Below are positions 10,910-25,156 of a DNA stretch of 64,000 nucleotides, in pieces (within the stretch, counting starts at the first letter, position 1; each line of letters opens with the position of its first letter). Source of the stretch: Nymphaea colorata (Eukaryota > Streptophyta > Magnoliopsida > Nymphaeales > Nymphaeaceae); the NCBI RefSeq assembly GCF_008831285.2, contig NC_045138.2, positions 19,625,934 through 19,689,933 of the forward strand. Reading direction: 5' to 3'. The notes beneath the pieces are model-generated. The model made no database searches and was not told the DNA's origin. It was given only the letters and a program-made list of their open reading frames with translations. Both the position numbers and the translations under genes were made by a program.

Positions 10910-13387
10910 AGGATTCCACCATCTTCGCGAAATTTAATAGGAAGAAGGAAGGTGGCCATCGGGAGATCTTTCTGTCGTCTGAACTGACACTTGAAGCGTG
11001 TGGGGAAAAAGCAAAAGGCTCTCTGCCACAAGCTGGGCTTATGCTCTTGGAATATCCCAACTATAACCAGTCCTATGGTCAAAATTCCAGAAAAGATTTG
11101 CGTGCCGATTTTTGCTTTTACTTCCGTAGGTGCCAAATTTTTGTCCTCCGCACATGCTTAAGAAAGTTCTCCCTTCCTTTCGTTAATTTTCGGGTGAATT
11201 ATTTCTCTTCTTTGGAGCATGCGAAACTTAGAGAAAATCTTGAGTAAAGCGTTCAACTTTGGGTGGTACATCAAGGGAGCGTTGAAGTTTCAATTTCTTT
11301 AGATTAACTGCTTAAATTACAGACAAAACAGGTGGTTAATTAAAAGACATACAAATTTAACTGTTTTTTTTTTGCTACTTGAGTGTGCACTCATAAAAAG
11401 GATATATAAGAAATCTTACAAAAACACACTCAACTTTTGGTAGTACGATCAATATTGTAATTTTCTTTTTAAAAAAATTTATCTTAAGCAAATTTTTGGA
11501 AAGGCAAAGTTGAGAACTAACATCGTAAAAGGTAACTCAAACCGAGCCTTATTAAGAAAAATAAGATTATAACCCAAAAAATGGGTCCCAAAATAACGGT
11601 TTCTTTTTCTAGTTACATCATGCTTCTAGTTTGGCCAACATAGTCATTATGATTTGGAATTAAAAAAACATAGTTATAGCGTCCAAACGAGCCCTTTTAA
11701 ACTAATTTTGATGCTGAAAGTGTAAGATCCAACTTTATGTGAACGTCATCCAACGGAGCAAAAAGTCTATTTTTTTGACTTCATCAATCATTTCACAAGA
11801 CTTCTATATCTCATTCTCGCACGGCAGTAGAGTTTCCTACCTACGAAAACACGACACCGAACTTTCGTTTGGTTGGTATCGGCTCTCGCCAATAGGAATT
11901 TTGATATTTTATCATTGTTTTCATATTCAGTTTAAAGTAGTCAGCTTTATTTTAGAATATGAAACCAAGAGATAAAGCAATTTACGCAAATATGACTGTG
12001 AATCGGGTTAGGATAAGCTATCCAAACAAAATGCTTTCAAGAAGTCTGATATGGAAAAAAAAATAAATCTGATTAAGAAATTGAATTGGATTTGGATTTA
12101 AGAAATGACATCCCATTGCATTCAGTTTTATATCAGTATCTATTTGGATATGATTCTTACTTGAATTTAGATTTGGTTTCAAATAAATATGCTATGTCTG
12201 ATATCTGTATATTTTGAAAGTTGGTTTTTAGCACATAGTAATGTGGTTCGAATTAGGTTATGTATTGAGCAGTGAGATTTAGCTTCGAATTCAATTATGA
12301 ATCAGAGCTAGATTGGGATTGGATTTGTAATTTAAATTTACAATTTGATTTGGATAAGTGAACATCCGAATAAATTGGGTATCGTAAAAGATACATCCCA
12401 ATGGAATCGGATCCACTAATACCCCGAAATATGACAAGGAAGATATGGACTGATTCTTTATACAGCCCTCACTGGGGGTAAAAGTGAGTTCATGCGAACA
12501 CCTTGCTTTCATTTCAAAGCCTCTAATTCTTCCGTAGGACAGGTTTGCGAAAAAAACTAAGGCTTGTAATGAGTTTGGATTACCCTCCTCAACCCGGTAA
12601 ACTGGATTATGAACTGAAAAATTCACCATATTGTCTCTTTATGCCTTTTCAGGGTATCTCTCTACCATTGAATTATATATATACATATATATATACTCAG
12701 GGAAATTGAATTATGGTTTTTTAACGTCATCCAGCATGATGAACAGTTAGGAGAAAAATAAAGAAAAAAAAATTGTGAGATTGGTATTTTAGTTATCTAA
12801 TATTAGTTCACCCTTTTCTCCTTGTTCTTCTCTTTTTTTGAACCAACAATCTATTTCAGATGGACCAACCTAATTAGATGGCTAGGTGACTTGCTAGAAT
12901 GTAAATGGAATTTGGCCAATTTTATATAGCAAAAGGAAAACTTCAAAATTACATTCTAACCGTTTAGATCACCCTATTAAAGCCTCAAAGTCACCAGTTA
13001 CCAGCGCTTGAACAAAGCTTTCTTGCCAGCATTCCTTTACAAGTGCTTAAATATTCACCTGTCTTCCAAATGTTCATCTCCTCCTCTCCCCTCTTCCTTT
13101 TCAATTTTAAATAAGAACATAAATGGTCAGGATACGGCTTTGGGATGTTGATCTTTTTGTTGGTGCCGAATCAGATTGGATCTTATTTTCAATGCATTTG
13201 GATGACATCCATCTGAAATATATTTCTAATCTTAATGCATATGTACAGTTCCAAGAAACGAAAGAGACCTCCGTACTTAGCCTTCTTCATAGGACCACCA
13301 TGGGAGAACAAATACAATCCATCCACTGGTAAATGAATTATGTGGTTTTTAGTTTGTTACAAATGGAAGAACACAGGTGATCTTCTC
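10910..13387. other. Intergenic, HNH promoter side to DUF1997 3' end
   Basis: Contains the presumed promoter of the HNH gene (about 10910-11250), AT-rich filler, a dispersed repeat at about 12061-12390 described separately, and a TATATATA-rich stretch at 12677-12697. A 82-codon minus frame at 10888-11136 overlaps the HNH 5' end and has no recognised homology. No other gene was seen. Confidence 0.4.
12061..12390 (+). repeat. Dispersed AT-rich repeat, copy 1
   Basis: Rich in variants of GGATTTGGAT and AATTCGAAT. The block GGATTTAAGAAATGACAT at about 12092 recurs inverted near 46115-46135, followed by corresponding ATTTGGATATGA and ATTCGAATT words in the same order. It is most likely a degenerate nonautonomous transposon family member. 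Ends were not resolved. Confidence 0.55.
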
Positions 13388-16300
13388 TCAGGCCTGAGCT
13401 CCACCGTGGTTCATAGTAGCAGCAGTAGCAGAAAGGGGAAGAGGTCTGGCTGCCTGTTGTTCCTCTTCCTTCTTCTGCCTTGCCAAGGCAATCTTCTCCT
13501 TCGTGTACTCCCTGAAGTCTGAAACCAAACTGCGATTCACCTGCTGCTTCATGTTCACCAACAGTCTATTTAGTACCTGTCCAACCAAAAACAAATACAT
13601 AATCCGAACAAAATCAATGTGGGTGAACAAATTAATCGATCAACCAAACACCATTTAAGTTATGCCTATATTAGCAAATGAAGAGAACCAACCGATTCTG
13701 CAACACTTTTGAGCACGTCCCTTGGCACCAATTCAAGAACAGGTGGGAGAACAAAGCTAACGCTCAACTCTAGCTGCCCCTTCAAGCGGGAGCGGACCCC
13801 CAACTTTTCGGAATATAGAGCACCTCGAATCCCCAGTGTGAAATCAGAAGGCTTCAATACGTAGTCCAGACCTCGCAATTCCCATCTTGTCTTCATTTAG
13901 CCACATAGAGACAAGTAACCAGATAAACAAATGCAAGAGATGGTGACTTAGACAGGCAGAAGGAGAAGAAAATACTAATTCTACTACTATTCTTTTTTTT
14001 TCTTCTTGACCAATCTTACCGCTTCTAGGGCAAGAACTGTGGAAATGGACTTGGGCACCCCTGGTGGATATCCCTTCCCCTGTGATTTACATGTCAATCT
14101 CATGTCAACAATGGGGTTGACAGAGAGGAAAAAGAAATCGATGGGAAGCATCTGGATTCTCCATTCCTCCTGCAAAATGAAAAGTGTACAGAGTTTATCT
14201 TGACATCGACACTGAATCCTAACCATCAAGAGGTATAAAGAGAGGAGAGAATAACTGTCTGCTTTTTACCTTAGGACCTTGAGACAAAAAAAAAACAGAA
14301 CTATAGTGGCTAAAGCAGCTTAGATAATTTACTGAATTAGAACCACTGTGAATTTCAATAGTACAAAATGATCCACCTCAAGCAAAAAGTAAACTGCATA
14401 CGGAGATATTCTTCATTGGGTAACATGCAGGCACACCACAATCTCGTTATTTGGGTTTAATAATTCTCATTAGACAACCTGCGATTGAAATACAGTTCCG
14501 GACTTGATACCACCCCCAGTAGGGAGCATCAATAGGCACACCAAGGTTCATCATCTAAGAAATGTACAGATGAAAGATATGCATCTTCCACAGATTTGCT
14601 CAAGATTATGTTCACAAATTACAAGACATAAAGAAGGTCATGCAAACTAAGTATTTGAAATCAACAATGTTATGTGCAGTCGTGCACTAAGCTAGTAACA
14701 ACAGTCAAATGTTAGATGAGCACTCTGCCCCTGAAACTACTGAACACATCAATAATACTCTAATATAATCAACACATCAATACCATAATATAATCCAGTA
14801 AAGCAAAAATTGCATCCAGTAAGATTATTATGAACTCAACCATAGCATCTTGTTCAATAAGAAAACCCATCAATTAAAGATAGTTGTAGCACATTGGATG
14901 CAACGAATCAAAAAATTCAGGATCTGTCAATGTTAAATTTTAAGTAAATAGGATTTATGACAGACTTAACAAGAATGACCGTGCCAACCTGCAAATAGCA
15001 GGAATCGTCAAAGTATCAAAAAATAATGTCCCATGGACAACTTTATAAATTACAATCTTGGTATGTCTTATCCTATTTGGTTAGAATAATAAAGAGATGA
15101 CTGGTTGCGTCTTGTGCTCCAATGATTTTCCACAGATAAGCAATATAATTAATGATAGTCTCAAAAGAGTATTATCAGGTTATGCAACATACCAGGTTTC
15201 ATATGAGCCTATGTACAAAAATATGCTTGCCTGCGTATGTTGACAAGGTAGTCAGTAGAGACTCTTTACAGGCCCCTTTTTTTTTCCAATTCCACACCTT
15301 ATACCTCTACCATAATCTTTTAGCCAAAAATCAATTGGTTGTAGGGTTCTTCCTTTTCTCCTTCTGGAAATTCAACTGCCAAATACATCTACATGTCAAA
15401 ACATGGTGATTGTCACCATTGGTATGATAGGACTTACTGAATTACTTCCCCAACCCTCTCACCCCCTCTTTAAATGGTTCATTACTTGTGGGGTGTTCAA
15501 AGGTTGTTATGCTTTATAATTTGAGACTTGAGAGCAAGATGGAGGATCAAAGCAACTTTGAGTATTCGAGAACCCTGGCTTTCAACTGGATAACTTGGCC
15601 TAAAAGATGTCTTTGTCAGGTCAGAATCTCATTGCATGATGCATCTACAAACGTGACCTTGACATGGGTACCAAAGACCGCTACTTGATTTCAAAGCATC
15701 TATTTCTATCAGCCAAAGGCTTACAAACCATATATAACTAAAATATCAGAACCCAAAAGGAAACTTCAAATTTCAAAACCAAAGGGCAAGGGCTGCAAAA
15801 CAAGACTGATGGGACCCTGTGCCGACACTGCACCAGGTATATCACATGCCTTATCATCATGTCTATTTCCGAACAAATTTACCAAGTCGTAGAATAACAT
15901 GAGAATCCTCGGGGTGCAATTAATAAAGAACCGATAACCAAATAACTTGAAAATTGCTATTATATGCTTAAGGGCCAACAATAATTATCCATGAACTCCA
16001 TTTTTTCACAGTTAAAACTTAGCCCTTCTCATCGCTTAACCTTTCTTCACCAAGCAATTCTGACCTCACCTTAATGCACACGATTAAGAGAAAGACAAAA
16101 CGGAAAGACGTAACCATCCAGAGTTTTCGCTTAATGAAAAATATACTTAAATCAAGAGCTCAACCAGCAATCAATTTAAAGGCCAGCCTCATGATGGAAC
16201 TGAACTTAGGTTAGCGTTAGCGTACCAACACTATGAAAAGCCCATGATACAAGGTCTACACGGTAGAATAATGCAAACAAAAAATATTGAAGGCCAAGTC

Positions 16301-16988
16301 ACCTGGTGTTGTAGCTTAGTAACGTGAAACACCATAAGAACCATCATTTTCTAGTAATTGTACACCATCACTATACAATGGCAAGCCTGCAAGGGGCATA
16401 TCCGCGAGTCTATGCATTTTTATGAAGCATCATGTACATGGTCTCAATCCACCAACACCTCCTCCTAATTTGAACTGAGATCAGGTCGCATGGAATTGAG
16501 ATCAAGTCTCCTGTGTTTCATACAACATCACAGGCATTCCCTTATCAGGCTTGTCAGTGTACTGATACGCTAAAACACAAGGTGACCTCGTCCGCACTCA
16601 ATGTAATGGGGATATGGAGCACTAACATCACTAAGCCTCTGGCTTCGCCTTTTGTCAGGAAACATTGCCTCAAAGACCCGCTGCCGATCACGTACGTAGT
16701 CATCGAAAGGCGCCTACATGAGAATATGGCGGTCGTGAGGGAGAGAGAACGGTCGAGCGAGCGAGAGAGAGAGAGAGAGGGCAGGAGGCAAACTTGCGGG
16801 GATTCGTAGAGCGGAAGATCGGTAGAAAGCTTGGAAGAGAAAGAGGAAGGCTTGTCCTGCAATTGCATTCTCACATGCCGACCACCACGATACCTCGTGC
16901 TAATGCTCCTACTCATGCCCAACATCGACTCTGCCTTGCATTTCTTGGAGCCTGAATTTGAAACCACAACACAATTCCTCACCGTCAT
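13388..16988 (-). CDS. DUF1997-family protein, probably plastid, 272 aa
   Basis: Five exons on the minus strand: 16988-16794, 16713-16627, 14169-14020, 13890-13693 and 13576-13388, total 819 nt, all GT-AG with phase-0 junctions. After about 55 Ser/Arg-rich residues, which suit a transit peptide, come family blocks: LPLYESPQ, a FDDYVRDRQRVFEAMFPDK block, EEWRIQMLPIDFFFLSV, YPPGVP, TRWELRGLDYVLKPSDF, GIRGALY and VSFVLPPVLELVP. This order is that of plant DUF1997 proteins, whose lipid-binding-like fold has no firmly assigned reaction. The C-terminus is Lys/Glu/Gln-rich. Exon 2 is only 87 nt and is separated from exon 1 by an 80-nt intron. The start is the first ATG of the frame; internal Met22 and Met25 are alternatives. 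Confidence 0.88.
16762..16779. repeat. GA/CT microsatellite in an 80-nt intron
   Basis: A pure GA run lies inside intron 1 of the DUF1997 gene (16714-16793), close to the 5' splice site. Read on the gene strand it is a CT tract. Confidence 0.8.
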
Positions 16989-17189
16989 CCCTGTCTGCTT
17001 CTTGCCTCAACTAAGGCGCTTTTAATTGTAAGAAAATAGAAAAGATAAATGGAGAGAAAGAGAAAAAGAGCGAGCATACTGCTACCATAATCGAGGAAAG
17101 AGTGTCCGCGAGAGGTGATTCGTGCGATTGAGACCTCCCCCATTGCCCCCAAACTCAAGGATCCACAGTCATTCTCTCAATAACACTCC

Positions 17190-17222
<33 letters not shown>

Positions 17223-20200
17223 ATGATTTCGACCTGGCGATTGAAGATCGGTGTGATCTTCGATTGGGAGGCAGCAAAAAGAGCACCTCATCATCTATCA
17301 CTTCCGGCTTCTTCTGAACCACCCATTCTGAAGAAAGACGACCAGGCGTAATGGGGACCGAACATGAGCAACGCTCGACACATAGATAATACATGTGGAT
17401 GGAAGTGGGGCCCGAATGCTGTCCGAATAGCTTTAGCAAATCGAACCTTTCCTTCTTTACCTGCATCCGTCCTCAGGACAGCCATGGCGAACGGGACCGG
17501 CCCCCTTCCATCTTTTTGCCCTCTCCGCTCCTTCTTCTGCACAGCAGGGCCGGGCTGCAAACCGAAATGCTAATCTCAGTTCTCGTTTCACAGTATCCAG
17601 TGGCATCTCCAGCTTCATCGCCGGCCCAAGCAAGCGCCCTTTCTCCTAAGGAAGATTACCACCTCCGCATGTTCACGGACTCAAATTCACCTGCTCTGTT
17701 CCTTGCAGAATTCGGACTGATCTTTGTCTGGCTCATGCTTTCACCTCTTGCCATCATCACGTACCAGTGACCATGCTGCACCTAACCTCCATTTGTGAAA
17801 CCCTTGATATAGAAGAACCTCTGCCATTTTGCCGTTCTGTAGAGAGCTTTTTGCTATGCTTACCATGGACTCTTCATGCCTTTAGATTTCCAACCATGAA
17901 ATCTGAGCCCGTCCCATAGAAAGGATCCTCCAGCAGGCCTTTTCCTTTCTTCTTTTCACCAACACCATCGGCTTCATCACCTCCTCTGCCTCACATTGAT
18001 CGGTACCCCAGTAAGAATCAGAATTCCCCTCCTTGGCGAAGGCTAAGAAACAAAAACCTAACTCGTTTCTACCAGAAGGAAACAATGCCTCGGATGCGTT
18101 CTCTGCAAGCCTGAATGAATCCAAACGGAGTTGAAAGAAGTTACATATTGATATCCTGTTTCTCTGGAATGAATAAAGGAACCCCTGTAAAATTCAATCT
18201 CACAACTCTCCTAAACTTATTAACAATTTTGACATAAAAAGAACCTAATTAACAAATAAGGCATGTTATTTCACTGTGGTGTACTTCTACCCCCAAAACT
18301 AGTGAACAAAGTAGGACCTCTCTTCTTCTTTCTTTTTCTTCTCCTCAATTCAATGGACATACATTGCTTGGCATAAAAATACAGCTTGAATTTCTTCACC
18401 ATGTATTTGGCAGGTTATGTGATAAAGACAATATTTACTTTAAAAAATCTAACCAATCAAGCTTACCCTTAATGAGACAAAAAAAAATTACATAATCATG
18501 CAAGTATCACTGATCAGTTAAATAAAATACTAAGGGTTCTTTTTTGTGACACTCCAGAACAGTGTTTTTGAAGTAAAACCTAATTTTTACTGGTTTTGAT
18601 TCCAAGACTGCACTTTCAGAGTACTTGGTGACATCAAAATTGGGCTTGAGAAAAAACTAATTTTAACAAAACCTGGTCTCTAAAAGAAGTGAAAAACCTG
18701 ATCCACACCCAAGAGGTTATTCACAAAATTTGGGTGTCACCCAAACACATAAACCAAATTTTTAAAATCTAGTAAAAAACTTGATTTTCACAAAATTTGG
18801 ATTGTTGTGCTTGATTGTTTGGTAAAATGGCTCAACTTTTGTAAATTTAAATTTTACCTATTAAATTTTCAAGAGGTTTTAATTCAGCCCCTATAAAACT
18901 TTTGAAACACTAGCGGTTGGCCCTGTTCAAATTTGTTTTAAAAAAAATAATTAGTGGTTATATGTCCTCAACACATTGGACATTTGTATGAACGGGATGT
19001 CTCTTATCATTTTCTTTATTTAACTGTGCCTTATTAACGTTCAATCAAATTTTTTGTCTATTATATTTCACTCATTAAAGCATGTACATACAGTCTCAAC
19101 AGGTATTGTAAATAGGTGAATTTTAGTTCCCTGCACAAAAAGATTATAGAACTAAAATGCTTGAAACAAATTGTTCCAAGTCATCAAACAGTGTGTGGTA
19201 TATAGAAGGTGGAACTTTTGTTCCACCTGAAATTCTGATATTCGAGTATTTAATAATATATATTCAAACTTACTGAGGTAATTTTTTATCTTTTCTTGGA
19301 CATTTTGTTTTTTCTTATGGATAGTTAAGAGAAACATAACAAAAAAATATTACTATTTTTATTATCTATATTAATTTATACTTTTTTTTGTTTTTATCTC
19401 AACAATTCATCCACTTTAGATCGACGACTTCGGATAGACAACTGATTAATTCTGACTAATGAGAGTTATCATTCTCATGTATATATATTATATATGAATC
19501 TGAATTCCATCACTTCCTAATCACGTTTGTTAATCAAATATTTTTTCGAAATAGTTTCTTGATCTGTCTTATTCAAATAATTCTGTTTATACTAAAGAAG
19601 ACAAAAAAAAAAAAGAAAGGCGTTTCGAGAGTGATACTTTAAGCCAAGCATCACGTGCTCAAATTTGGAAGAATTTGAGACGTTACGTAAAAAACTACTA
19701 CGAAGTAGTCAAACCTTTGCTCGTTTTACAAATACACTCCCAACATTTTAATTTTTACGTTTAATAACTAAAGTTAATGAAATTAAAAATCTCAAAAAAC
19801 CCCTCCAACAATGGAGACGACAAAAATTACTGGACCACGAGTTCCTTTTTTTTGTGTTACATTTTGCATGACTAGAAGGAACATCCTAAAGCCACACCCC
19901 ACCCTCTCCCCTTTATGAATCTTTTATGAATATTCATAAGGATATGGAGTGGAGACAATGTACTTTCAACTTAACACCGCATCTACTTTATTAATAATCT
20001 AATCTAGGAGCATATGAGCATTTTTCTTTAATTTTTTGTCAAAAGTGATTTTGATTACCATTTGCATGTAGGTTTTTTAAGGTTAAATGAATAAAAAGTT
20101 GTGTGCTAAGTATTGTTAATGTAGTGTTTCATGAATATGTTCTCAAAGTTTCCTAAACAAATGTGTCTTCTGCATACTTATTACCAAAAGTGTTTTTTAA

Positions 20201-20626
20201 AAACATTTTTTTTACATTGTTAACTATAGTTAATTAGACAGGAGTAAAGAAAAAATACTTCTTGAAAAGTTACTCATAAATTTTATAAAGCAAATTATTT
20301 GGTATGACCGTTTTACAATATATTATCATGTGGTTGAAAAGACATAACACCCAAATCGCCTACTCTTAAATATTACTTTTGAATTGTTACGCAACACTAT
20401 TTGTGAAATGATCAAACTTTAGGCTCTTTTTGGTGATTTTTAAAAATTATAGCCAAAGTTTCGTTAGTTGCGTGGAAATTTTGGCTTTTGATTAAGGACA
20501 CACGCCAGTGCCACGCAGAGGATAAATCTTTCCAACTCTTGCGCATTTCCTTCATCTACCGCTTTTTTTCCCCTTCGTCCATTCTTCGACGAAGAGCCCT
20601 CTGCGATCATTCTGAGTTAGCCTTCA
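16989..20626. other. Intergenic between divergent DUF1997 and BCKDH E1-beta genes
   Basis: Head-to-head spacer of 3.6 kb. A (GA)n run at 17192-17220 lies in the likely DUF1997 promoter or 5' UTR. Overlapping frames on both strands at 17155-17770 and 17882-18124 have no recognisable family sequence. A possible MITE lies at about 18534-18746. The rest to 20480 is very AT-rich with poly-A and poly-T runs. The likely promoter and 5' UTR of the E1-beta gene occupy about 20450-20626. Confidence 0.4.
18534..18746. mobile_element. Probable MITE remnant with GGTGACACCC-type ends
   Basis: Left side has TTTTGTGACACTCC; the right side, reverse-complemented, has TTTGGGTGACACCC. Similar words and a similar AT-rich interior (TTTTGA, AAACTTG, CCTAATTTT) occur in the element at about 31220-31486. 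Exact ends and target duplication were not resolved. Confidence 0.4.
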
Positions 20627-23600
20627 ATGGCGATGGCTCTACGCAGAGCAGGAAGAAGACTGAACTTCCTGAGACTCCTCACTACCTCTGCCTCCGGAAG
20701 CGACCTATCTCCGTCAGAGAAGAAGCCCATGAACCTCTTCTCTGCCATCAATAATGCTCTTCACATAGCACTCGATACCGATCCTCGGTGCGCTTTCTCT
20801 CCTGCCATCCCTGATTCTTTTTGGTTTCTATCTAATACCATCTTCTTTTTCGAACAAATGTGCGTTTGCTAATTCACCATGCTTGTGCTTTTGTGATTTG
20901 TGATTTGTGGGACGTCTGCATTTTGCGGTGTTTCCTACCGAGCTTTACATGGGAAGACAGTTAACCGTTTTCTGGGATGTTCCGGTTTTGTTTTTCTCCT
21001 TTTCCTTTTTATGTCAGCGTGCTCGTTAGAAGATTGGAATTTGTGTTCCTTCTGCATTTTAGTTTTTTTCTTTTTCTTGTGCAACTTCCAGATGATTCTT
21101 CCTTTTTGGTTTATGTGCTTGGTTCGACAAGAACTTAAACGGACTAGGAGGGTTCAATCTGTTCATGTTTTTTGTAAAGCGACCATGGGTTTTTTGTATT
21201 TTGTATATGCAACATTTATAAATATATGTGGACCCATAGGGCAATTGATAACTAATCTTTCCTAAGTAGGAATATGTGCGGATCCACAGAGCCAGAGATA
21301 TTGTTTTTTAAACCAACGTTCAGATTATCTTATTTTTCTGCTGAACTTTTACGAAGTCGTTAATTGTAGGATGTGAAGAATCAGATGCATGACCTTTGTG
21401 CCTTCTTGGATGCGAATGTCAGCCTCGTGTTATTTTCATTCTTTAATTATTTAGCACCATAGGAGATACCACTTTAGTAGTTATGACGACCAATAAGTTT
21501 ATATGAATCTGTAACTTGTTCTGCATACAAGATTATGTACAACTGCATGCCTAGGATTTTATATGTACCCTCAAGGATTCAGTGAACTTATTTTTTGTTA
21601 TAAGGTTTTTCGGGAAAAACTCACATAGGTGCACGACAGCTCCAGCTGTCTACTTCACCAGAAGTGCAACCATTACTTACGCCTACTCTGTATCTGTTCT
21701 TAGGTGGACATTACTAAGGTTTCATCCCTTTAAGAAATATCACACGTCTTTCCACTCTCTTTCATATGTTTTGACTTATTAGATTGAATGACAAGGATTC
21801 GTGAATTCAAGGGTGCATGCTAATTCATGAAGTCCATCTAAAATTACTCAGCTTTTTTCATTGGGAGACTTGCTTAGTCATTGGTATAGCATTTTGGTCA
21901 TTTATGCAAATTGTTGTTTCCCTACATCACCTTGTCATCGGAGATCAGTATGAACACCTGCTCTGAAAGTGACAGGAATGATCCTCTCTTTGTATCACAA
22001 TCCAAAACTGCATTTTGTATGACAACACTACGCATCCTGCCTGTTCAACTGATATTATCAAAACTTCAGTTGAGTTCATTAAGAGTGAACAGTGAATAGC
22101 TCATGGCATGGTTTTCTCTTTTGCAATCCACTTTCAGGGCAGTTGTGGCTTCCATTGTCACTTGATTCTCTATAGTCTAATGCTATTTCAACAAAATTAA
22201 TGGAATTAGTAGAAGCGAAATAAGGATATGGATCCACTTAATTAATAGAATTTATGCTGCTGTGCGGCATTACTTTTAAAATTCCAATATTTTTCTTGGG
22301 TGTAGTCGACCTGTAATTAAGTGGATTGCTTGGTCCATTTATCTCATATTGCAGACACCACTACTGCTACTATCCAGCTCATGTCTGTGTCCTTCAGACC
22401 ATCCTGTACTTACTGGAACTTGTCTATAGATGAATGTCTGAATAGTGATTTGATGGATGTTAGTCATCTCTGCTCCTATATTCCTCCTTGATCTGTTTCT
22501 GAAGAATCTTATGTTCTATACAGTGCATATGTTTTTGGAGAAGATGTAAGCTTTGGTGGTGTCTTCCGTTGCACATCAGGATTAGTAGATACATTTGGAA
22601 AAGAGAGGGTCTTCAATACACCCCTTTGTGAGCAGGTATTTCATTTTCTGCAGCATTTTGACACTTCGTTGAGCAATTATGTCGTTGTTGAGAGCATCAA
22701 CATGTTCGTAGCAGTGACTCGCTAGTACCATATGATAGATATCTCAGAAACTTGCAAAAGATCCTTTTAGCTTTTGATAGTCAGAAGACTCAGAACAGGT
22801 TATCACTTATCTGGCTTTCCTGTTACTGTGCTTGAAACCCAGTATCCTTCAATTAAGATGGACACTTTTACATGTCCAGTAATCTTTTGGTAACTCTGTT
22901 ACATTAGGTCAAATTTGCAATAATTTTGTGTGACGCTGTGAGCACATTCACTATCACTAGCAACATGAAAGAAAGTCCTTCTAATGAGCCATTCTTTTCC
23001 CCTGAAAATGGGATTATAAATTTATAATGTCTGAATGGTTCACATGTTGGCCTATTTTCCTTTTCTCTGCAACTAATAGGAGTATATATATAAACATGCA
23101 GGGAATTGTGGGATTTGGAATTGGACTAGCAGCAATGGTAAGGATGTCTTTGAATTCATGTACTTCGGTTATTTCCATTATGCCTATTCTTTTTTATCCT
23201 TCAATTGTAGGAGCTCTGCTGCTTACATTCTGCAGGTAAAGTTAGGAACTGAAAGTTTTCATTTTGATCAGGGAAATCGTGCTATTGCTGAAATTCAGTT
23301 TGCAGACTACATTTATCCTGCTTTCGATCAGGCATGTTTTTTTTTTCATTAAAATTTTCTTCTCAGTTTTAAGCTCTATCCAGTGTGCGCTCTGGTATGA
23401 ACAATCTAAAATAATAAGATTGTTCATCCACTGCACCAGGTCTAAGGGAAGTGATATAAGATTTGTTTCTAGTCTCACTATAGAAGCCCAAAGGGCTTAC
23501 TCAAGTGCATGTACTTTTCCTGGATGGCGTTAATTTCCACAAGTAGCTATAAGTACGGAACATGATCTTGTGTCTGAGCATCCAACAATAAGCATATTAT

Positions 23601-25092
23601 GTGCCGAAAAGAGCTACTGTATTTTTCACATTTAAGAGCCAACTGATAGTATTGGCAAGTTATCACATCTTTCTCAGAATATCATAAAAAGATATGTCAC
23701 CATGATAACATCATGATATATTTTATGCTTTTTTGAAAAAATTTCCTTTTCTACATATTTCAGTATGTGTTTCCTTTTTCCCTTTATACCTAGAAATACT
23801 ATTATTGTTTCATACCTTTCAAAATAATTTTAAATGCCTATTACTTTGTTTATTTTCTATTATTTATTTCTATCTTTTCAAATTTTAGGACTTCCAAGAT
23901 CTTCCTTACTTTATTTGAGGTATCCTTCATTACAATTCAAGAAAAACCTTGCTAAGAACAAACTTGGTGATTACACCACAAATTATCCAACTGAAACTTT
24001 TGCAGTTATGTCCAGCCTAATAGCTTATATCGTAAACTTATATCGTATTTGAGATGACTGCATAACTTTTATGTATGATTTAGATAGTTAATGAAGCAGC
24101 CAAGTTCAGATATCGGAGTGGAAACCAATTCAATTGTGGTGGTAGGGCTTCTTCACTTGGTGATGTTCTTAATTCAATTTGCTGCACATTTACAATATTG
24201 AAATATTTCATATTATTCTCTCAGGTTTGACCATACGATGTCCTTATGGTGCTGTTGGGCATGGTGGCCATTATCATTCACAGTCTCCCGAGGCATTCTT
24301 TTGCCATGTTCCAGGTCTCAAGGTTATCTTGACTTCTCCATTCATTTCCTAATCTCTCTCCCCATCTCCCTCAAATATATATATATGCACAAATTACAAA
24401 CACACATACACAAAGATGTTCTTAACTTCAAAATTCCTATCTTCTATGTCTTTGAACAGGTTGCCCATACTCCTTGTATCATAGCTTTTGAGCCTCAACG
24501 CATCACCTTTTTCTTTACCATAATGTACAGGTGGTCCTACCCCGGGGTCCAGAGCAGGCCAAAGGACTGCTACTCGCATGCATACGTGATCCTAATCCTA
24601 TTGTCTTCTTTGAGCCCAAGGTATTAATCTTTTGGTGAGCAAATGTCAACATCATGGACACATACTCCCGCAAATATGCATATGCTGATTAATATTTGCT
24701 AGTTACTTCTGCTGCTTCTAATTTGATGTATGGGGCATCTATCAACAGACTCAACACATGCCTTCACTTTGAACTCTGGAATTTGAGCCTCAATAATCCT
24801 CAAAGTTAAAAATTTGCATATGTTTTCATTGCTGAAAGAGTTAATGGACTTCGGAAAACCAACAATTTTCTGAGTATCATAGTGTCTATGGAAGCTAAGT
24901 AATCAATCAAATAAGAAGTCGAACACAAGTCATCAAGCCCCTAAACGAATTAGTGGAGACTAGTCAGACCAATCTGTCCAACTTAGTCTCCTAGATATTA
25001 ACAAATAAAAAAATAATAGAAACCCAAAATTAGGCATCAAAAGTAAAAAAGAAAAAGGGAGGTACAAATTATTGGTATGAATCAAGTAGACT

Positions 25093-25156
<64 letters not shown>

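Noticed and set aside
16240-16400. Candidate missing exon of the DUF1997 gene
   Set aside because: All frames from the apparent acceptor contain stops, and the true exon 2 was found at 16713-16627.
17155-18124. Cluster of 60-125-codon frames on both strands
   Set aside because: No recognisable domain, frames overlap on both strands, and the region contains a GA run that extends frames artificially.
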